From positions 159,607,871 through 159,671,870 of the forward strand of contig CM037877.1 in assembly GCA_021292165.1 (NCBI GenBank): 64,000 nt of DNA, read 5' to 3'. Shown here piece after piece: positions 45,574-57,345 of this stretch. The notes under the pieces were generated by a model that ran no database searches, was not told the origin of the DNA, and saw only the letters and a program-made list of their open reading frames with translations. Each line of letters begins with the position of its first letter. Position 1 is the first letter of the stretch. Position numbers and translations under genes: made by a program. This DNA is from Shinisaurus crocodilurus. Lineage: Eukaryota; Chordata; Lepidosauria; Squamata; Shinisauridae.

Positions 45574-45709
45574 CAGAGGTAGGCAACCAAGTGCCATCCA
45601 GATGTTTTGGACTACAACTCCCACAAGCCGCAGCCAGCATGGCCAATGATAATGTATTATGGGAGCTGTAGTCTAAAACATCTGGAGAGCACCAGGTTGC
45701 TTACCTCTG
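45574..45709. mobile_element. hAT-type MITE in PTBP2 intron 1
   Basis: Ends CAGAGGTAGGCAACC and, complemented, CAGAGGTAAGCAACC. Flanked by CCATAGGG (45566-45573) and CCCTAGGG (45710-45717), 7 of 8 bases alike, a hAT-type 8-bp target duplication. Confidence 0.88.
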
Positions 45710-46144
45710 CCCTAGGGTCATATGATACGAATCTATGCCATTTGCTGAATCTAGTAATAATATTTCACTGGGAACATACTATGTTGGCATTCTTTTTTAG
45801 AACTACGGTAGTCTGTTTTGTTTTACATAAAAAGAACCCAAGGCCAACTCTGAATTTTAGATATGCCTATTTGCTCTGTTTTGTGTGTGTTTACAATTAT
45901 AGTGTTAAAAAACAAAGAAACTTTTCCTACTCCCCTTCACTTTCTTTGCCTACCATTATCACCAGTACTATTTTGGTTGTATGTATGGCTCCTATTTGAC
46001 CTCATGCTACTTCATTATGTCATGAGTAAGTCTAAACTCTTTCAAGTCTGCATTTTAATACTATGGGGATAAAAGATATATTGGGATATCTTGGGAATAT
46101 TTTGGCAGAAGTGATGCTACAAGAACAAGAGGATATAGGGCATA

Positions 46145-46392
46145 TATTTTTTTATTTTTTTATTTATTATATTTATACCCCACCTTTTTTCCTGAAAGGA
46201 ACCCAAGGTGGCTTACATAATCCTCCTCCTCCTCTCCAGTTTATCCTCACAACAACCCTGTGAGGTAGGTTAGGCTGAGAGTCAGTGACTGGCCCAAAGT
46301 CACCCAGTGAGTTTCATGGCTGAGCGGGGACTAGAACCTGGATCTCCGGAGTCCCAGTCCAACACTCTCACCACTACGCCACACTGGCTCTA
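46145..46392 (-). mobile_element. CORE-type (MIR-like) tRNA SINE, full length
   Basis: On the minus strand the A box GTGGCGTAGTGG (46382-46371) and B box GGTTCTAGTCC (46338-46328) are followed by the CORE domain (CTCACTGGGTGACTTTGGG, CTCAGCCTAACCTACCTCAC) and a T-rich tail region near 46145-46180. This is the best-preserved copy in the window. Confidence 0.88.
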
Positions 46393-46499
46393 TATTATAG
46401 GCCATCCCTTTATTGTTGTGCCAACTTAGCCCTGCACCTTTTGTAATTAACAACTTTTAAAAGCTATTTTCTTCTTTTTTTTAAAGTATATTCCTATTG

Positions 46500-46612
46500 T
46501 CAAATCTTAGTTTCCTAAGGGTGCAAGCCTATGCATGTTTAGACAGAAAAAAGTCCTACAAATTCCCATCAACCTCCTGGCTGGGGCATGCTGGGAGCTG
46601 TAGAACTTTGTT
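46500..46612. mobile_element. Partial hairpin MITE beside exon 2
   Basis: AAGGGTGCAAGCCTATGCAT with TTTAGACAGAAAAAAGTCC is half of the element that follows at 46631; a hAT-like GGCTGGGGCATGCTGGGAGC lies inside it. Confidence 0.6.
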
Positions 46613-46630
46613 TTTGTACCCTAAGATACT

Positions 46631-46730
46631 TAGGGTGCAATCCTATGTATGTTTTGACAGAAAATGGCCTACAGCCCCCAGCAGTTGTAGGCCTTTTTTC
46701 TGTCTAAGCATGCACAGGATTGCACCCTTA
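46631..46730. mobile_element. 100-bp hairpin MITE close to the exon 2 acceptor
   Basis: TAGGGTGCAATCCTATGTAT and its near complement (ATGCACAGGATTGCACCCTTA) close a long hairpin with TGACAGAAAA/TTTTCTGTC in the stem. It ends 100 bp before exon 2. Confidence 0.8.
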
Positions 46731-46830
46731 AAATATATTGTATGTTTGGTTTCAGGGATAATGTTTTACTTATTGGGAAAGAAAGATAAAAGTGAATTTC
46801 CTCTTCTAAAAACTTATTTTTCTTTTTCAG

Positions 46831-46861
46831 CATTGTCACTGATGTTGCAGTTGGTGTGAAG
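46831..46861 (+). CDS. PTBP2: PTBP2 coding exon 2 (31 nt)
   Basis: Preceded by a polypyrimidine tract and CAG (46828-46830), followed by GTAGGC at 46862. The frame reads ATT GTC ACT GAT GTT GCA GTT GGT GTG AAG after the split Gly codon, i.e. IVTDVAVGVK. The paralogue PTBP1 begins MDGIVPDIAVGTK, so the T and V residues favour PTBP2. Exon 2 ends in phase 0, as expected before the RGSDELL exon. The D instead of E at residue 7 is a conservative lineage change. Confidence 0.88.
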
Positions 46862-49800
46862 GTAGGCTATTAATCTAACAGATAATGCTAAATAACCAAA
46901 TTATTTGTATGAAATGTTGATTTCTAAACTTGTTGAATATTTTCTCTGGTGACTATTGTGCTTTTGTCAAAAAGTTTCACCAAATGAGAGTGGATGGTAG
47001 CTTGAACCTCCCCCCCCCTTGTAATAGTAAGCAATAAATAGTAGTTTTAAAAGTAGTAAGTTTCTGTATCCATCCAACTTTGTGCTTTCAGAAGAAAAAA
47101 TTAACTATTCTTACCACATAGTAAATTGAAATCTCATTTTTTTTATTTTTTGCTAAAGTTCCTACTGTAGGGGCTGTGTATCTGAAGTGGAAGTAGAATG
47201 TAGTTGACACTTTGCAAAACCTGTGAGAAAAATCTTATCTCCCCCCCCCCACGCACTCATAAATTATTTGAATAATGTAAGTTAACTTGCTATTTGTGTT
47301 TATTGTGTCACAGTTATTGAAGAGTTTGCTAAGAATTGGGAGAATGGCGGAATATTTTTTTACATTTCTAATGAAGGCTTCCTGAAATAGTAATGTAAAA
47401 AACTATTTTCTACCTATATTGTAAACATTCCAAAGATCTATGTTCTCATTATTCTTAGAGGCCCAGTGTAGACGTAATATTGCCAATCTCTGGAACTCAG
47501 GAGATTGGAAGCAAGAATGTGTGTGTGTGTGTGTGTGTGTACTCCCTTCATCTGCACAATTTACGTCTCTCTTCTCTGCTTTGCTTTAACAATAGTGTAA
47601 CATTTATGGTGTGGTTCAGATAAAATGCATGGTTTGGCATTATATTCATGAGCTCGCTTTCCATCTTCACTCTGTGTGTCATGTTTGCTTAACTTAATTC
47701 TGGGTCCTGGATTCTCCACAAATTGTAGTTCACCATTTCATCCAAACCTATGGTTTAAGCAAAGCAGGCTCAAGCTATGGTAACTGTGTTGTGTGCCTGC
47801 TTATGCATGTATCACTATGCTATGGTTTGGTGTTATGTCTGAACCATACTTCTGCCTACATTGGTATTAAGCAAGATGGCTCTTGTAACCAGGGTTTGAA
47901 GTGGGTTTGCAAACCCTAGTTATGAATTCTGTTCAGTGTTAACCTTGTTTTAGCACCAATGTAATGTCACATTATGGTAAAAGCAAAACATGGAGGAGAA
48001 TTCATGGTCATGGGGAACGTGTGAGCTCACAGCATTCTTTCAGAGATTGAGAACATAATGCTTGTGCTGGGCCTGCAGTTAAGTTCTTCAAAGTTCTCTA
48101 ATCTGAAGGAGAACAGATTATGCTTGGAGAACAGGTATTTAAATCCTTGGATTTAAGCTTTGAAATCCTAGCTTTATTTTGGGTAAGTTTGATTAAAAAC
48201 AGTCCTTACCTCAAACGCTGAACCTGTAACACCGTGAGATTAACTTAATGTAAGATATAGTTCAGGATGCTTTATCAGTAAGAATTTTTGTATCTTTCTA
48301 TATCAGCGGTAGTAAAAAGAAAGGCTTTGGTGTGGGAGACGTACATTTAGAACTAAGGAACATGGCGCCTCTGAGCATATGCTGAGCCCAGGATTTTCTT
48401 TTCAGTATTAGAACTGAGTTCACAGTCCTTTCACACACACATCCCCTCCTGGCTTTTCCCCAGTCCTCCTTTGTTTCACCAGAAAGATAAACATCTTTTT
48501 GATATTGTTTTTAAATTGGGAGATCTAGTTGTTGATCCTGATCTATCTACTGCCCATTCCTGATTTAGGTAAAGCTTGTTGTGGTACAACACTGTGTTCA
48601 TAACATGAAGATGCCTTTCTCTTGTGAGTATGCTAACATAATCAGGAGACCAGTAATGGCAATGAAATCACTCATTGCTAAGCATGAATACTTAAGAATG
48701 GAATAGAATTGTGTAGGACCCTTCTTACATTCTTCAACACAACTACATCTAAGAAGCATATAAACAATCTGTCATTCTTCCAGCTGGCATTTTGCCTCCT
48801 GCAGAATTGAACTGACAGTTGTGAGGAGATAGCTTAATTTCTGAAAAGCATCATTGGTGATATCAGTGCAGTTGTGGTCAGAGGACTAGTTGGCTTGTTT
48901 CCTTGATCCTTAAGCAGCAGAATAAGCATGTCATTATCTGTACCTCTTAACGGGAAATGACTTAAAATACAGTAATACGTCTTAACTAGCAATGCATAAT
49001 ACGGTGGTCGTGGGAAGCAAAATATTTTTTTGACACTCCTTGTAGCTGTCAAGCTGATTGACACCAAGAAGCCACCAAATTAAATGTAGCTACATTGTGT
49101 TAAATAAATTATCATAAAGTGAAAACTGGGCACTGAAGGTTAAGAATCTGTACAGATCCTTTGTGCACTTGCATCTGTTTGGGGTGGCTATGGTGTTCTT
49201 CTTCAAGGCAAGTTGTCTAGTTTAATCTGATCATCTGTATGAACTCTTCTAACCAGAGCTATAAACATCATTTTCTATACCTTAAATGAGTTGCGTGTGT
49301 CTCTAGAATATATCCCAGAATCTCTATGATGTGTCAGGGTTGTGGGATGTACCTTTTGGACATCTAACAACTGTCCACATGATCTCTTAATACCTCCTGT
49401 TATTCCTCTTTGGAACAGGTCCCAAGCTTCTGTAGCCGACTATGGGTTTGTGGCTACAGGTCAGGGAGGAAGGGATTCTTGGATTGGGAGTAGGAAGGAT
49501 AGGGAGCCAGCTGGCCTTTGTTAGATTGGATTTGATCTGGGGATTGCAGTTGGCAGCCTCCTTTATATGATGATTATTTCTTTTTTGTCAGAGAAAAGTA
49601 CCAGCCCAAGGAATCACTGATTTACAATTCTACTTTATGTATTAGCTTTGCTGCTTATCATTATAGGAAGTCTTACAGAGTTGTGTGTCCCTTGGTAGAA
49701 TGAGATAGGAATAGTTGTACAAGCATGCAATACTTCATCATATACTTCAGTTGCAAACATTTCTGTTCATGAAGCCAAACAGCCTTTTCAGTCTGTATTT

Positions 49801-50077
49801 GACTTGCAGATTGATTCAGATTTTGTTTAAAACCACCTACACAGATTTCTTGAAAAATGTTTGGAACATACAACCTACTTAATTTTTAAAAAAACCAAAA
49901 ACCTGAGGTAGTGGAGATAATGGCAAGAGCTTTATTCCAGAAAGATTAAAATCTGTACTGTAGAAGTGTATGCTAAAGGAGTGTTCGATGTTTTAGACAT
50001 AGGTTTTCAGTCAACTTAAAATATACTCTTTAAATAATTTCCAGAATTCATGGAAAGCTGTAATCATAGTAGCTTTG

Positions 50078-52211
50078 TTTTTCTTTTTTCTTTTTAATTT
50101 TATTTACCTTTCAAAACAAAATATAACAAAATACAAGAATAATACAAAAATATAACATAAACAACATACAATAAAACATAAAGTGCACCCCCCCCCCAAG
50201 GGACCAATTTATATACTTCCATCCCCTTGATCAAATGAATTCCAAATTCCAAAAATATAACATATCCTGACAAGGCATGCTCCCCTTCCCCTTTATTAAT
50301 ACATAGTCTAATAATTGATTCCATATATCCATAAAATTCTTCTTCTTTAACTGTCCTTCTTTGCATTTGATACTACAAGTTAATTTATCATTTAGGGCTA
50401 TATCCCAAACTTCCTTATACCAGTCAGTTATTTGGAAAACATGTTCCATTTCCTCACTATCATTAGCCTAGCCGCAGTTAACAAGTTTACAATTAATTCC
50501 TTCGTATTTTGGTCGCAAATAAGTTTCTCCGTTATTGATAACAATGCTAGTTTTGGAAAGACCTCTAAATTAGTACCAATAATTTCCAATATTTCTGTAA
50601 AAACCTCTCGCCAAAAAAACAGTACATTTTTACAACTCCACCACATATGAGCATATGTCCCTTTTTCCTGACATCCTTGCCAACAAAATGCAGAACAATT
50701 ATTATCTATTCTATTTAATCTTACTGGAGTTAAGTACCGTCTCCAAATTAGTTTATATAAATTCTCCTTTATATAAATTCTCCTTTATCCTAGTTGACAT
50801 CACCTTCACAATCCGTCTATCCCATATGTTGTTCCAACCCACCTTCGAGGTCACCTCTTCAAATTCATTATCCCATACTGCCTTTAGCTGGTTCTCTTGT
50901 TCTTCTGCTTTTTGAATCAATCTATATAAATCCCTTGTTATACCTCTTGTTGATGCATTACCTTGTAGACCATCTCTAGACGTAACAATCTTTTCAAATT
51001 TAGTTAAATCTCTCTCATACTCAGTTTTCCTTTTCCGCTTCTTCGACCACTGTTCTAACTGTAATAAATTTAACCACGACACTCTTCTTCTCCCAACAAT
51101 TTCCATTATTTGGTCTCTAGTCCCCATCTTTTCCACCTAATCGGATAATCTAATAACCCTTTCTTCTCTTAGTTTACCCTCCAAACCCAGTCTTAAATTT
51201 TCGGGGAAATCATTTAGAGCCACCACCGGAGTTAATGGAGAAATCCCTGGTATAAATATGTTCCTCATAGTAGTCCAAGTCACTAACAAACTTCTTAAAA
51301 AAGGGTTGTCTATGTTTTTTATCAATTTATTATTATTTTTTGAAAAAGTATATTCTCCAAAGTATTTCGTAATTCAGATGTTTCTAACTCCAACCACATT
51401 ATTTCTTTAGGCTGTGCTATAATATCCACTGTATGTCTTAATTAATTAGCTATATAATACAATTTTAAATTCGGAAAACCCAAACCCCCTACTTTTTGTG
51501 CTTTATACCATCTTGTTTTGGTAATCCTAGACTTTTCCCCTCCATTACAATATGTATTAATAATTGTTTGCCATTCTTTAAGTTCCTTATCTGATATCAC
51601 ACTTGGTATCATCCGAAATAAAAAAAATTTCTTTGGCAGAATCTTCATTTTAATAAAAGCAATTCTACCAAACCAGGAGAGTCCAATTTTTTTATACTCC
51701 TCTATTTTATTCTTAACCTCGTTCTTTAATTTGCTATAATTCTGTTCCCCCAATTTATCTATATCTTTTGGAATTACAATTCCTAAGTATTTAATTACAT
51801 TATTAATCTTAACATTACTTTTTCCCCTACACATTTCCATCTCTTCTCTTTTACTATAATTAAACTACAAAAACTTAGATTTGTCCCAATTAATCAGTAG
51901 CACCGTTACTTCCCCCAACTCCTTTAAGTGATTCTCCAGTCTATCCATATTTTCTATAGGGTTTTCAATTGTCAAAAGAGTATCATCTGCAAAAAGATTT
52001 ATTTTTATCTTCTCTCTAATCCCTATCCTACATATATTCCTATCTTCTCTAAATACATTTGCTAAAATCTCCATTACCAATGCAAACAAAATAGGCGAAA
52101 GGGGACAACCTTGTCTGGTTCCTCGACCTAGGTAAATTTGCTCTGTTAAACCATCATTTACCACTACTGACAAGACATTTTGTGAATATAATTGAATAAC
52201 TACTCCTCTAA
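50078..52211 (-). mobile_element. 5'-truncated L1, copy 2, with target duplication
   Basis: Same family as 9173-11822 but opposite orientation. Flanked by AATCATAGTAGCTTTG (50062-50077) and AATCATAGTGGCTTTG (52212-52227), 15 of 16 bases equal. The 3' end begins at the T-rich run near 50078-50097. The left breakpoint lies in the RT domain, a little 3' of that in copy 1. It lacks both insertions found in copy 1. Confidence 0.92.
50100..52209 (-). pseudogene. L1 ORF2 relic of copy 2
   Basis: Readable on the minus strand: GTRQGCPLSPILFALVMEIL near 52120, LFADDTLLTIENP near 51985, a thumb piece (51840-51442), a C-terminal piece (51136-50753) and MWWSCKNVLFFWREVF near 50645. Several frameshifts, and a local repeat of TATATAAATTCTCCTT near 50755-50785. 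Not able to encode a full protein. Confidence 0.88.
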
Positions 52212-53907
52212 AATCATAGTGGCTTTGATGTTAGGAAAATGAAATGTGTGTAGTCCACAGAAAGCATTGTAATTGATTGGCTGTAAACTATTTTATAACT
52301 GATTTTTCTTATATCTAAATGACCACTGCTTATGTGTAGTGAAATCCATGGTAAGGGAAATATCGCTTTCCTGTAAGAAATCTTTGCTATTTTATGGATG
52401 ATGTATACAATATATAGCTGTCTTAACATTGTGGGCACATGTTCATTATTAAGTTTTCATTATTTCATTTTATTTTTAAAAATTACCCTTCAAAGTAATG
52501 ACCATGTTAGCACAAAATGCTGTGCCAGAATTCTTCAGAATTCTACTTTATGGGTAAAGAGCAAGTGTGTGCTGCTTGCCCACTTCCATTTGGCTCCTCC
52601 TGTAAGTAAGAGCAGCTAAACTAACTAGGAATTTGTCAGGGCAGAAAAACTTAGTGTTACATCTCAACCCAGATTCCTGACTTGCCTCTCTTAATAAACC
52701 AGGGTTTGTAGTATGGCTTTGAATACTTGGGAATTCAAAACTTTATTTCATCTTGCTTAAAAATCTAAAGGCCTGTGTGTTGTGCCTTCCTAGTAATTAA
52801 AGAGATTAAACGTTGGATGAGTCATCAGTTGACCTTCTATAATAGGTAAAGAGAACGGGAGAGACTTTATGGCCCTATTTCAGCTATGTGTCGAGATGGC
52901 ATTACACTTTTCACTGTGCTCTGGCAAAACTAGAAAAGGTATTTTTTGTAAGTTGAGAGTAAAATGAAGAGAATACCAAGGCACTACATTTCTGTGGATG
53001 CAAGGATTAAAGTAACATTAGCAGAATCAGAGCTTTGATTCTCTGTGGCTAACGTACTGTTGGCACTAATAAGTGTCTTAACAGTCTTTTTAATAAGATT
53101 ATATTATGGTGCTTTAGGAGGGGAATAAAATTTAAACCATTGATATTCCTAATAGTTGAATTTCTTTTAAAACAAACTAGAAAAAACCCCAAACTTGATT
53201 TTTGTCTTCAAACATACTGGAGAGAAAGATAAGCAACTCTTTGGTAGTTGCTTGTCTTGCACTAGGAGTTAAAGGCTATATGACTTGCAAACATGGACAA
53301 GTGTGTGGATTGGAGAAATGTATCTATAAAAGTGCATTCCCCCCACACCTTGTAAGACAAAGTGTAGTCTTAAAAGGCAAATCACACAATTAATGTTCTA
53401 ATGAGTAAACATAGGGCAAGAGTCAGGCAGCCCAATTCTGTTGTTCACCTAAGATGGCTGCATAATTGCGATTCCATGTTCTTTTTTCCTCCCCACACCC
53501 CCTGCCATTCCAGCTTCCAGCAAAGTTTTAAAGTATCCACACTGTTAAAAGAATGACTAACCTAATAACAAGAACAGCCATCCCACACAGTTTTGTTACC
53601 ATACATCCTTGTTCACACGGACATTCAACTTCCATCTACAAACGTGTAAGGACCAGTGCAAGTCTAAGGGGGACTTTAACTAGAGATGTGATGTGCACAC
53701 AGCAAATTTATACACCATGTTCTTACTAAAATGGAGAATAGCTACTTCTGGAATGGGGAAATTACCTCAAACATTCAAATTCAAATTTATCTTTACAGAA
53801 TTGTGTTCACAAAAACACATGCATCCACATTCATTACAGAGAAGACAATTGGCTTATTAGTTTACCTATCTTGATTATTAGAACATTGGTCAGTATAAAA
53901 AGGCCTA

Positions 53908-54745
53908 CCGTATATACTCGAGTATAAGCCCGAGTTTTTCAGCACATTTTTTGTGCTGAAAAATGCCCCCCATGGCTTATACTCGGGTCAGCACACCCCC
54001 CCAGGACCCCTGCCGCCACCCCCAGACACCCCCTGCCACCCCCCAGACACCCTACCTGCACCCGCTGCCGCCGAAAATGCCCCGCCGCCGCCGAAAAAGG
54101 CCCGCTGCCGCCGAAGGCCCGCCTCCACCGAAGCCCCGCTGCCGCCAAAGCCCCCCCCCGGACCCCAGCCGCCACCCCCAGACACCCCCCGCCACCCTAC
54201 CTGCACCCGCCGCCGCCGAAAATGCCCTGCTGCCGCGGAAAAAGGCCCACCGCAGCCGAAGCCCCGCCTCCGCCGAAGCCCCGCCGCCGCCAAAGCCCCC
54301 CCAGACACCCCCCACCACCCCCCAGACACCCTACGTGCACCCGCCTCCGCCGAAAATGCCCCGCCTCCGCCGAAAATGCCCCGCCGCCGCGGAAAAGCCC
54401 GCCGCCACTGAAGCCCCGCCACCGCCAAAGCCCCGCCAGGACCCCCGCTGCCACCCCCAGACACCCCCCGCCACCCTACCTGCACCCGCTGCTGCCGCCG
54501 CCGAAAATGCCCCACCGCCGCCGAAAAAGGCCTGCTGCCGCCGAAGGCCCGCCTCCGCCGAAGCTCCGCCGCTGCCAAAGCCCCCCCCCAGGACCCCCGC
54601 CGCCACCCTAGGCTTTTTTGGGGTTTTTTTTTTTACCCTAAATTTACCCTAGGCTTATACTCGAGTCAATAAGGTTTCCCAGTTTTTTGGGGTAAAATTA
54701 GGTACCTCGGCTTATATTCGGGTTGGCTTATACTCGAGTATATAG
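53908..54745. mobile_element. Mariner-type MITE carrying a GC-rich minisatellite
   Basis: Ends CCGTATATACTCGAG and, complemented, CTATATACTCGAGTATAAGC, bounded by TA at 53906-53907 and 54746-54747. The left arm continues GTATAAGCCCGAGTTTTTCA, and the right arm contains GGCTTATACTCGAGTC. The core (53995-54610) is a (G+C)-rich repeat. Confidence 0.8.
53995..54610. repeat. GC-rich tandem repeat, about four units of 140-155 bp
   Basis: Units start near 54000, 54158, 54297, 54433 and 54584 with GGACCCC(C/T)GC-like words, then CCAGACACCCCC, ACCTGCACCCGC, and CCGCCGAAAATGCCCC. Both strands are open in several frames (proline/arginine- or glycine-rich), which reflects composition and not coding. Confidence 0.85.
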
Positions 54746-56247
54746 TAACTTAGAAGATAGGAAAAAATAAAAATTCTGGAAATTAGTGTTTACCAACTAA
54801 AGAAGGGAAGGTGGTACTATAGAAATGGGAAAAGCAGGGGATTGGAAGCCTATATGACCAAGGAGCTCAAGTGCTGGCAAAAATGGTGGGACACATTTGC
54901 AGAAGTGAATAGATTTAGAAGAAAAGTTAAAAAATAAATAAATAGGGCTGGAGTTTCTATAATAACCTGATTTAAGAGGAAAGGGAACCCAAAGGACTTC
55001 ACTCCCTAGTGTCAAAAGTTAGAAAAATGCTGTGGGCACAGACGATACTTTGTTTTCTAGCTTTAATTTAAAATATACAAATGGGAAAAAACCCTCTTTC
55101 TGCCATGGCCTTCTTGACAATGGGCTGCAGCACATTGTTCATAGACATCCAGAAGAAAGGCTTTTTGATAGGTGATAATGGTTAGAGAGTATGGGAAGCT
55201 GAGCTGCATTATTACGGTCATCAGAGGTACCACAATTTTGTTTAAAAACAGAATCAGAAGGAAAGCCTTTCCAATGAGGCTTCTCCTTAGAGTTCTAATT
55301 AAATTCGGAAACACTGTTCAGCTTGAGACTTTTTGGTACTCACTTCCCAGTGCTATATGCTCCCTGCAGGACGAATTCCACTTTTGTGCTTGGAACCGAC
55401 AACTGAGACATAGGTTGCAGCCTCCTAGCAGGAATGGTTGTATAGAGCTGACAGGTTGTGCTGGCTTTGGTGTGCTTTCCAGGGGTTAAAATTCTCTCTC
55501 TCTCTCTCTATCTGGGCATACAAGGCAAATGGATTTATCTGAGGAAAATAGTGCAAGAAAGAAACAAGAAATATTTTGTAGGTTCCAGAGTAGAGCAGGG
55601 AATCGTGCTAGGAAAGAGTCATGAGGAATAATATCAAAAGGCAGTTGGGCTCCAGGTTGTTCTCAGAGCTGAGACACACAAATGTGAAGGATGCCCAAGC
55701 AGAAGGAATGTATATTGACTGGCCAAACTCAAAGGCAGTTAACAGGGAACCATGATTTTGTTCTTATAACTGAATACAAGTCTCAGGGAGGTTCCTTGCC
55801 TCTTCATTAAATTTTTATCTAGCTGGCTTTATAGAGTGGCATAGCAGAATATGACCTAGCAGATGTTTCTGGGAGGTTGGGATGCATCAGAATCAATGTA
55901 ACTCACTGCTCTCCTCCCCCCCCCCTTCCAGCAATGCATGACAGGTGCCAGTCAACACACAACAATGGCAGAAGCCCTGAGTTGATGTCACTTATTCCAT
56001 ATTGTCTCTGTCACGTAATACACACAGAGGCTGCCATGAATAGCTGACAGCCCTCTTCCCCACCCCCATCACAAGCTCCTATAGCCCAGTGGTTGAGAGG
56101 GCTAACCACTTAACCTGTACGTTATAGTCTGGTCACTTGGAGATGGGTTTAATTTTTCTGTCAGCTCCAGTCCCAATACATACTGAAATATGCTATAACT
56201 AACTGTAGGAACATTATGGAAACCACTGTTCTACAATGAAAAAGATC

Positions 56248-56305
56248 AGGAGCATCAAGTCACAGGCTCCACAGAACAAGATCAAGTCACAGGCTCCACA
56301 GAACT
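56248..56305 (+). repeat. Short tandem duplication (about 27 bp)
   Basis: ATCAAGTCACAGGCTCCACA with GAAC is repeated twice in direct order with one difference at the junction. Confidence 0.85.
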
Positions 56306-56613
56306 AGGGACATGCAACCATAAGTGGTTATATCTTGATTTTAGAGCTTGAGAGCTGGTGGCATCATCTCAGGAGAAGGGTTTGAGTCCCATTGTATTAC
56401 CAATATTTTTCCCAGCCAAATTTTGTAAAACTGTACACACCAGGTGTGTATGATGGGAACAAGTATTTACAAGGGAGAGGAGTGAGGACCTCATGGACTA
56501 GAAAGAATAAGTTTCCATGCTAGGGAGATGTTGATGTGACTTCTACAAAGCTAAGCCTATCTTTTGGATGTCCTGCTCACAATAACTTTTGATGAGACAG
56601 GGAGAGGTAGGGG

Positions 56614-56705
56614 GACTTGACCCAAAGTTGCCTGTTCTATAGAACAGCACCATAGCCCATAACTTGACCCAAAGTTGCCTGTTCTATAGAACAGCACCAT
56701 AACCA
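56614..56705 (+). repeat. Short tandem duplication (about 46 bp)
   Basis: ACTTGACCCAAAGTTGCCTG followed by TTCTATAGAACAGCACCATA occurs twice in tandem, ending with different tails. Confidence 0.85.
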
Positions 56706-57345
56706 ACAGCTACAGGAATATTCAGAAGAGGGACTCATGATGGAACCTTTGTTGTTTTCTTGGGGATAGGCTGTAACATGCACCCTTTTTGCTCCCCCCC
56801 CAATGCAGTCCCATGCATGGAAACCTGGCTCTCCATCCTTATAGTCTGCTCGAGACCATTGGCACAGTTGTAATTCAACTCTTGGCTATAGGCATGCATT
56901 GCACTCCATGGGACTTTGCCACGCTGTAGCAAATTAGAGTGGCTGGCACTTGGACCAATCACCTTGCTCAAGTAACTCATTCGTACCTCAAGTTTTCCTT
57001 CATTTTACTCAACCCCCTCTTTATGTCACTTACCCACACCAACTTCCGCATTCATTCAGCTGCTTGCTAGGATCTGTTGAATATTTTTCCTGCAGATCCT
57101 GTTTCAATCCCCACCTCCAAAATAGCACCAGAGTGTGGCTTATTACAACAGTAATTGGGGAGAGGGGAGTAGAGGACTTTGAGCCATTGGATCCTGTCCC
57201 ATTACCCTTGCTGGTGTTCAGTGGCAAGGCTATGAGCAAGGTACAGACACTCAGTCTTTCTGGGGTTGGATCTGTCTCCTATTGTGAAGATACTGTATCT
57301 GAAGGGGAGAGGTATGCAGTAACTGTCTGCTAACCATGCTACTAA

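Larger units (their letters stand above)
43922..46830 (+). other. PTBP2: PTBP2 intron 1 (2.9 kb)
   Basis: Runs from GTGAGT at 43922 to TTTTTCTTTTTCAG ending at 46830. It holds CCG repeats near the donor, a hAT MITE (45574), a CORE-SINE (46145) and a hairpin MITE (46631). The T-rich tract before the acceptor is the type of site bound by PTB proteins, so autoregulation is conceivable but not shown. Confidence 0.8.

Noticed and set aside
53995..54610. A CRISPR array
   Set aside because: The repeat units are 140-155 bp, contiguous and without unique spacers, in a eukaryotic genome.
53953..54652. Long proline/arginine-rich and glycine-rich ORFs on both strands
   Set aside because: They follow from the stop-poor GC-rich tandem repeat of the MITE core; several frames are open at once and no domain is present.
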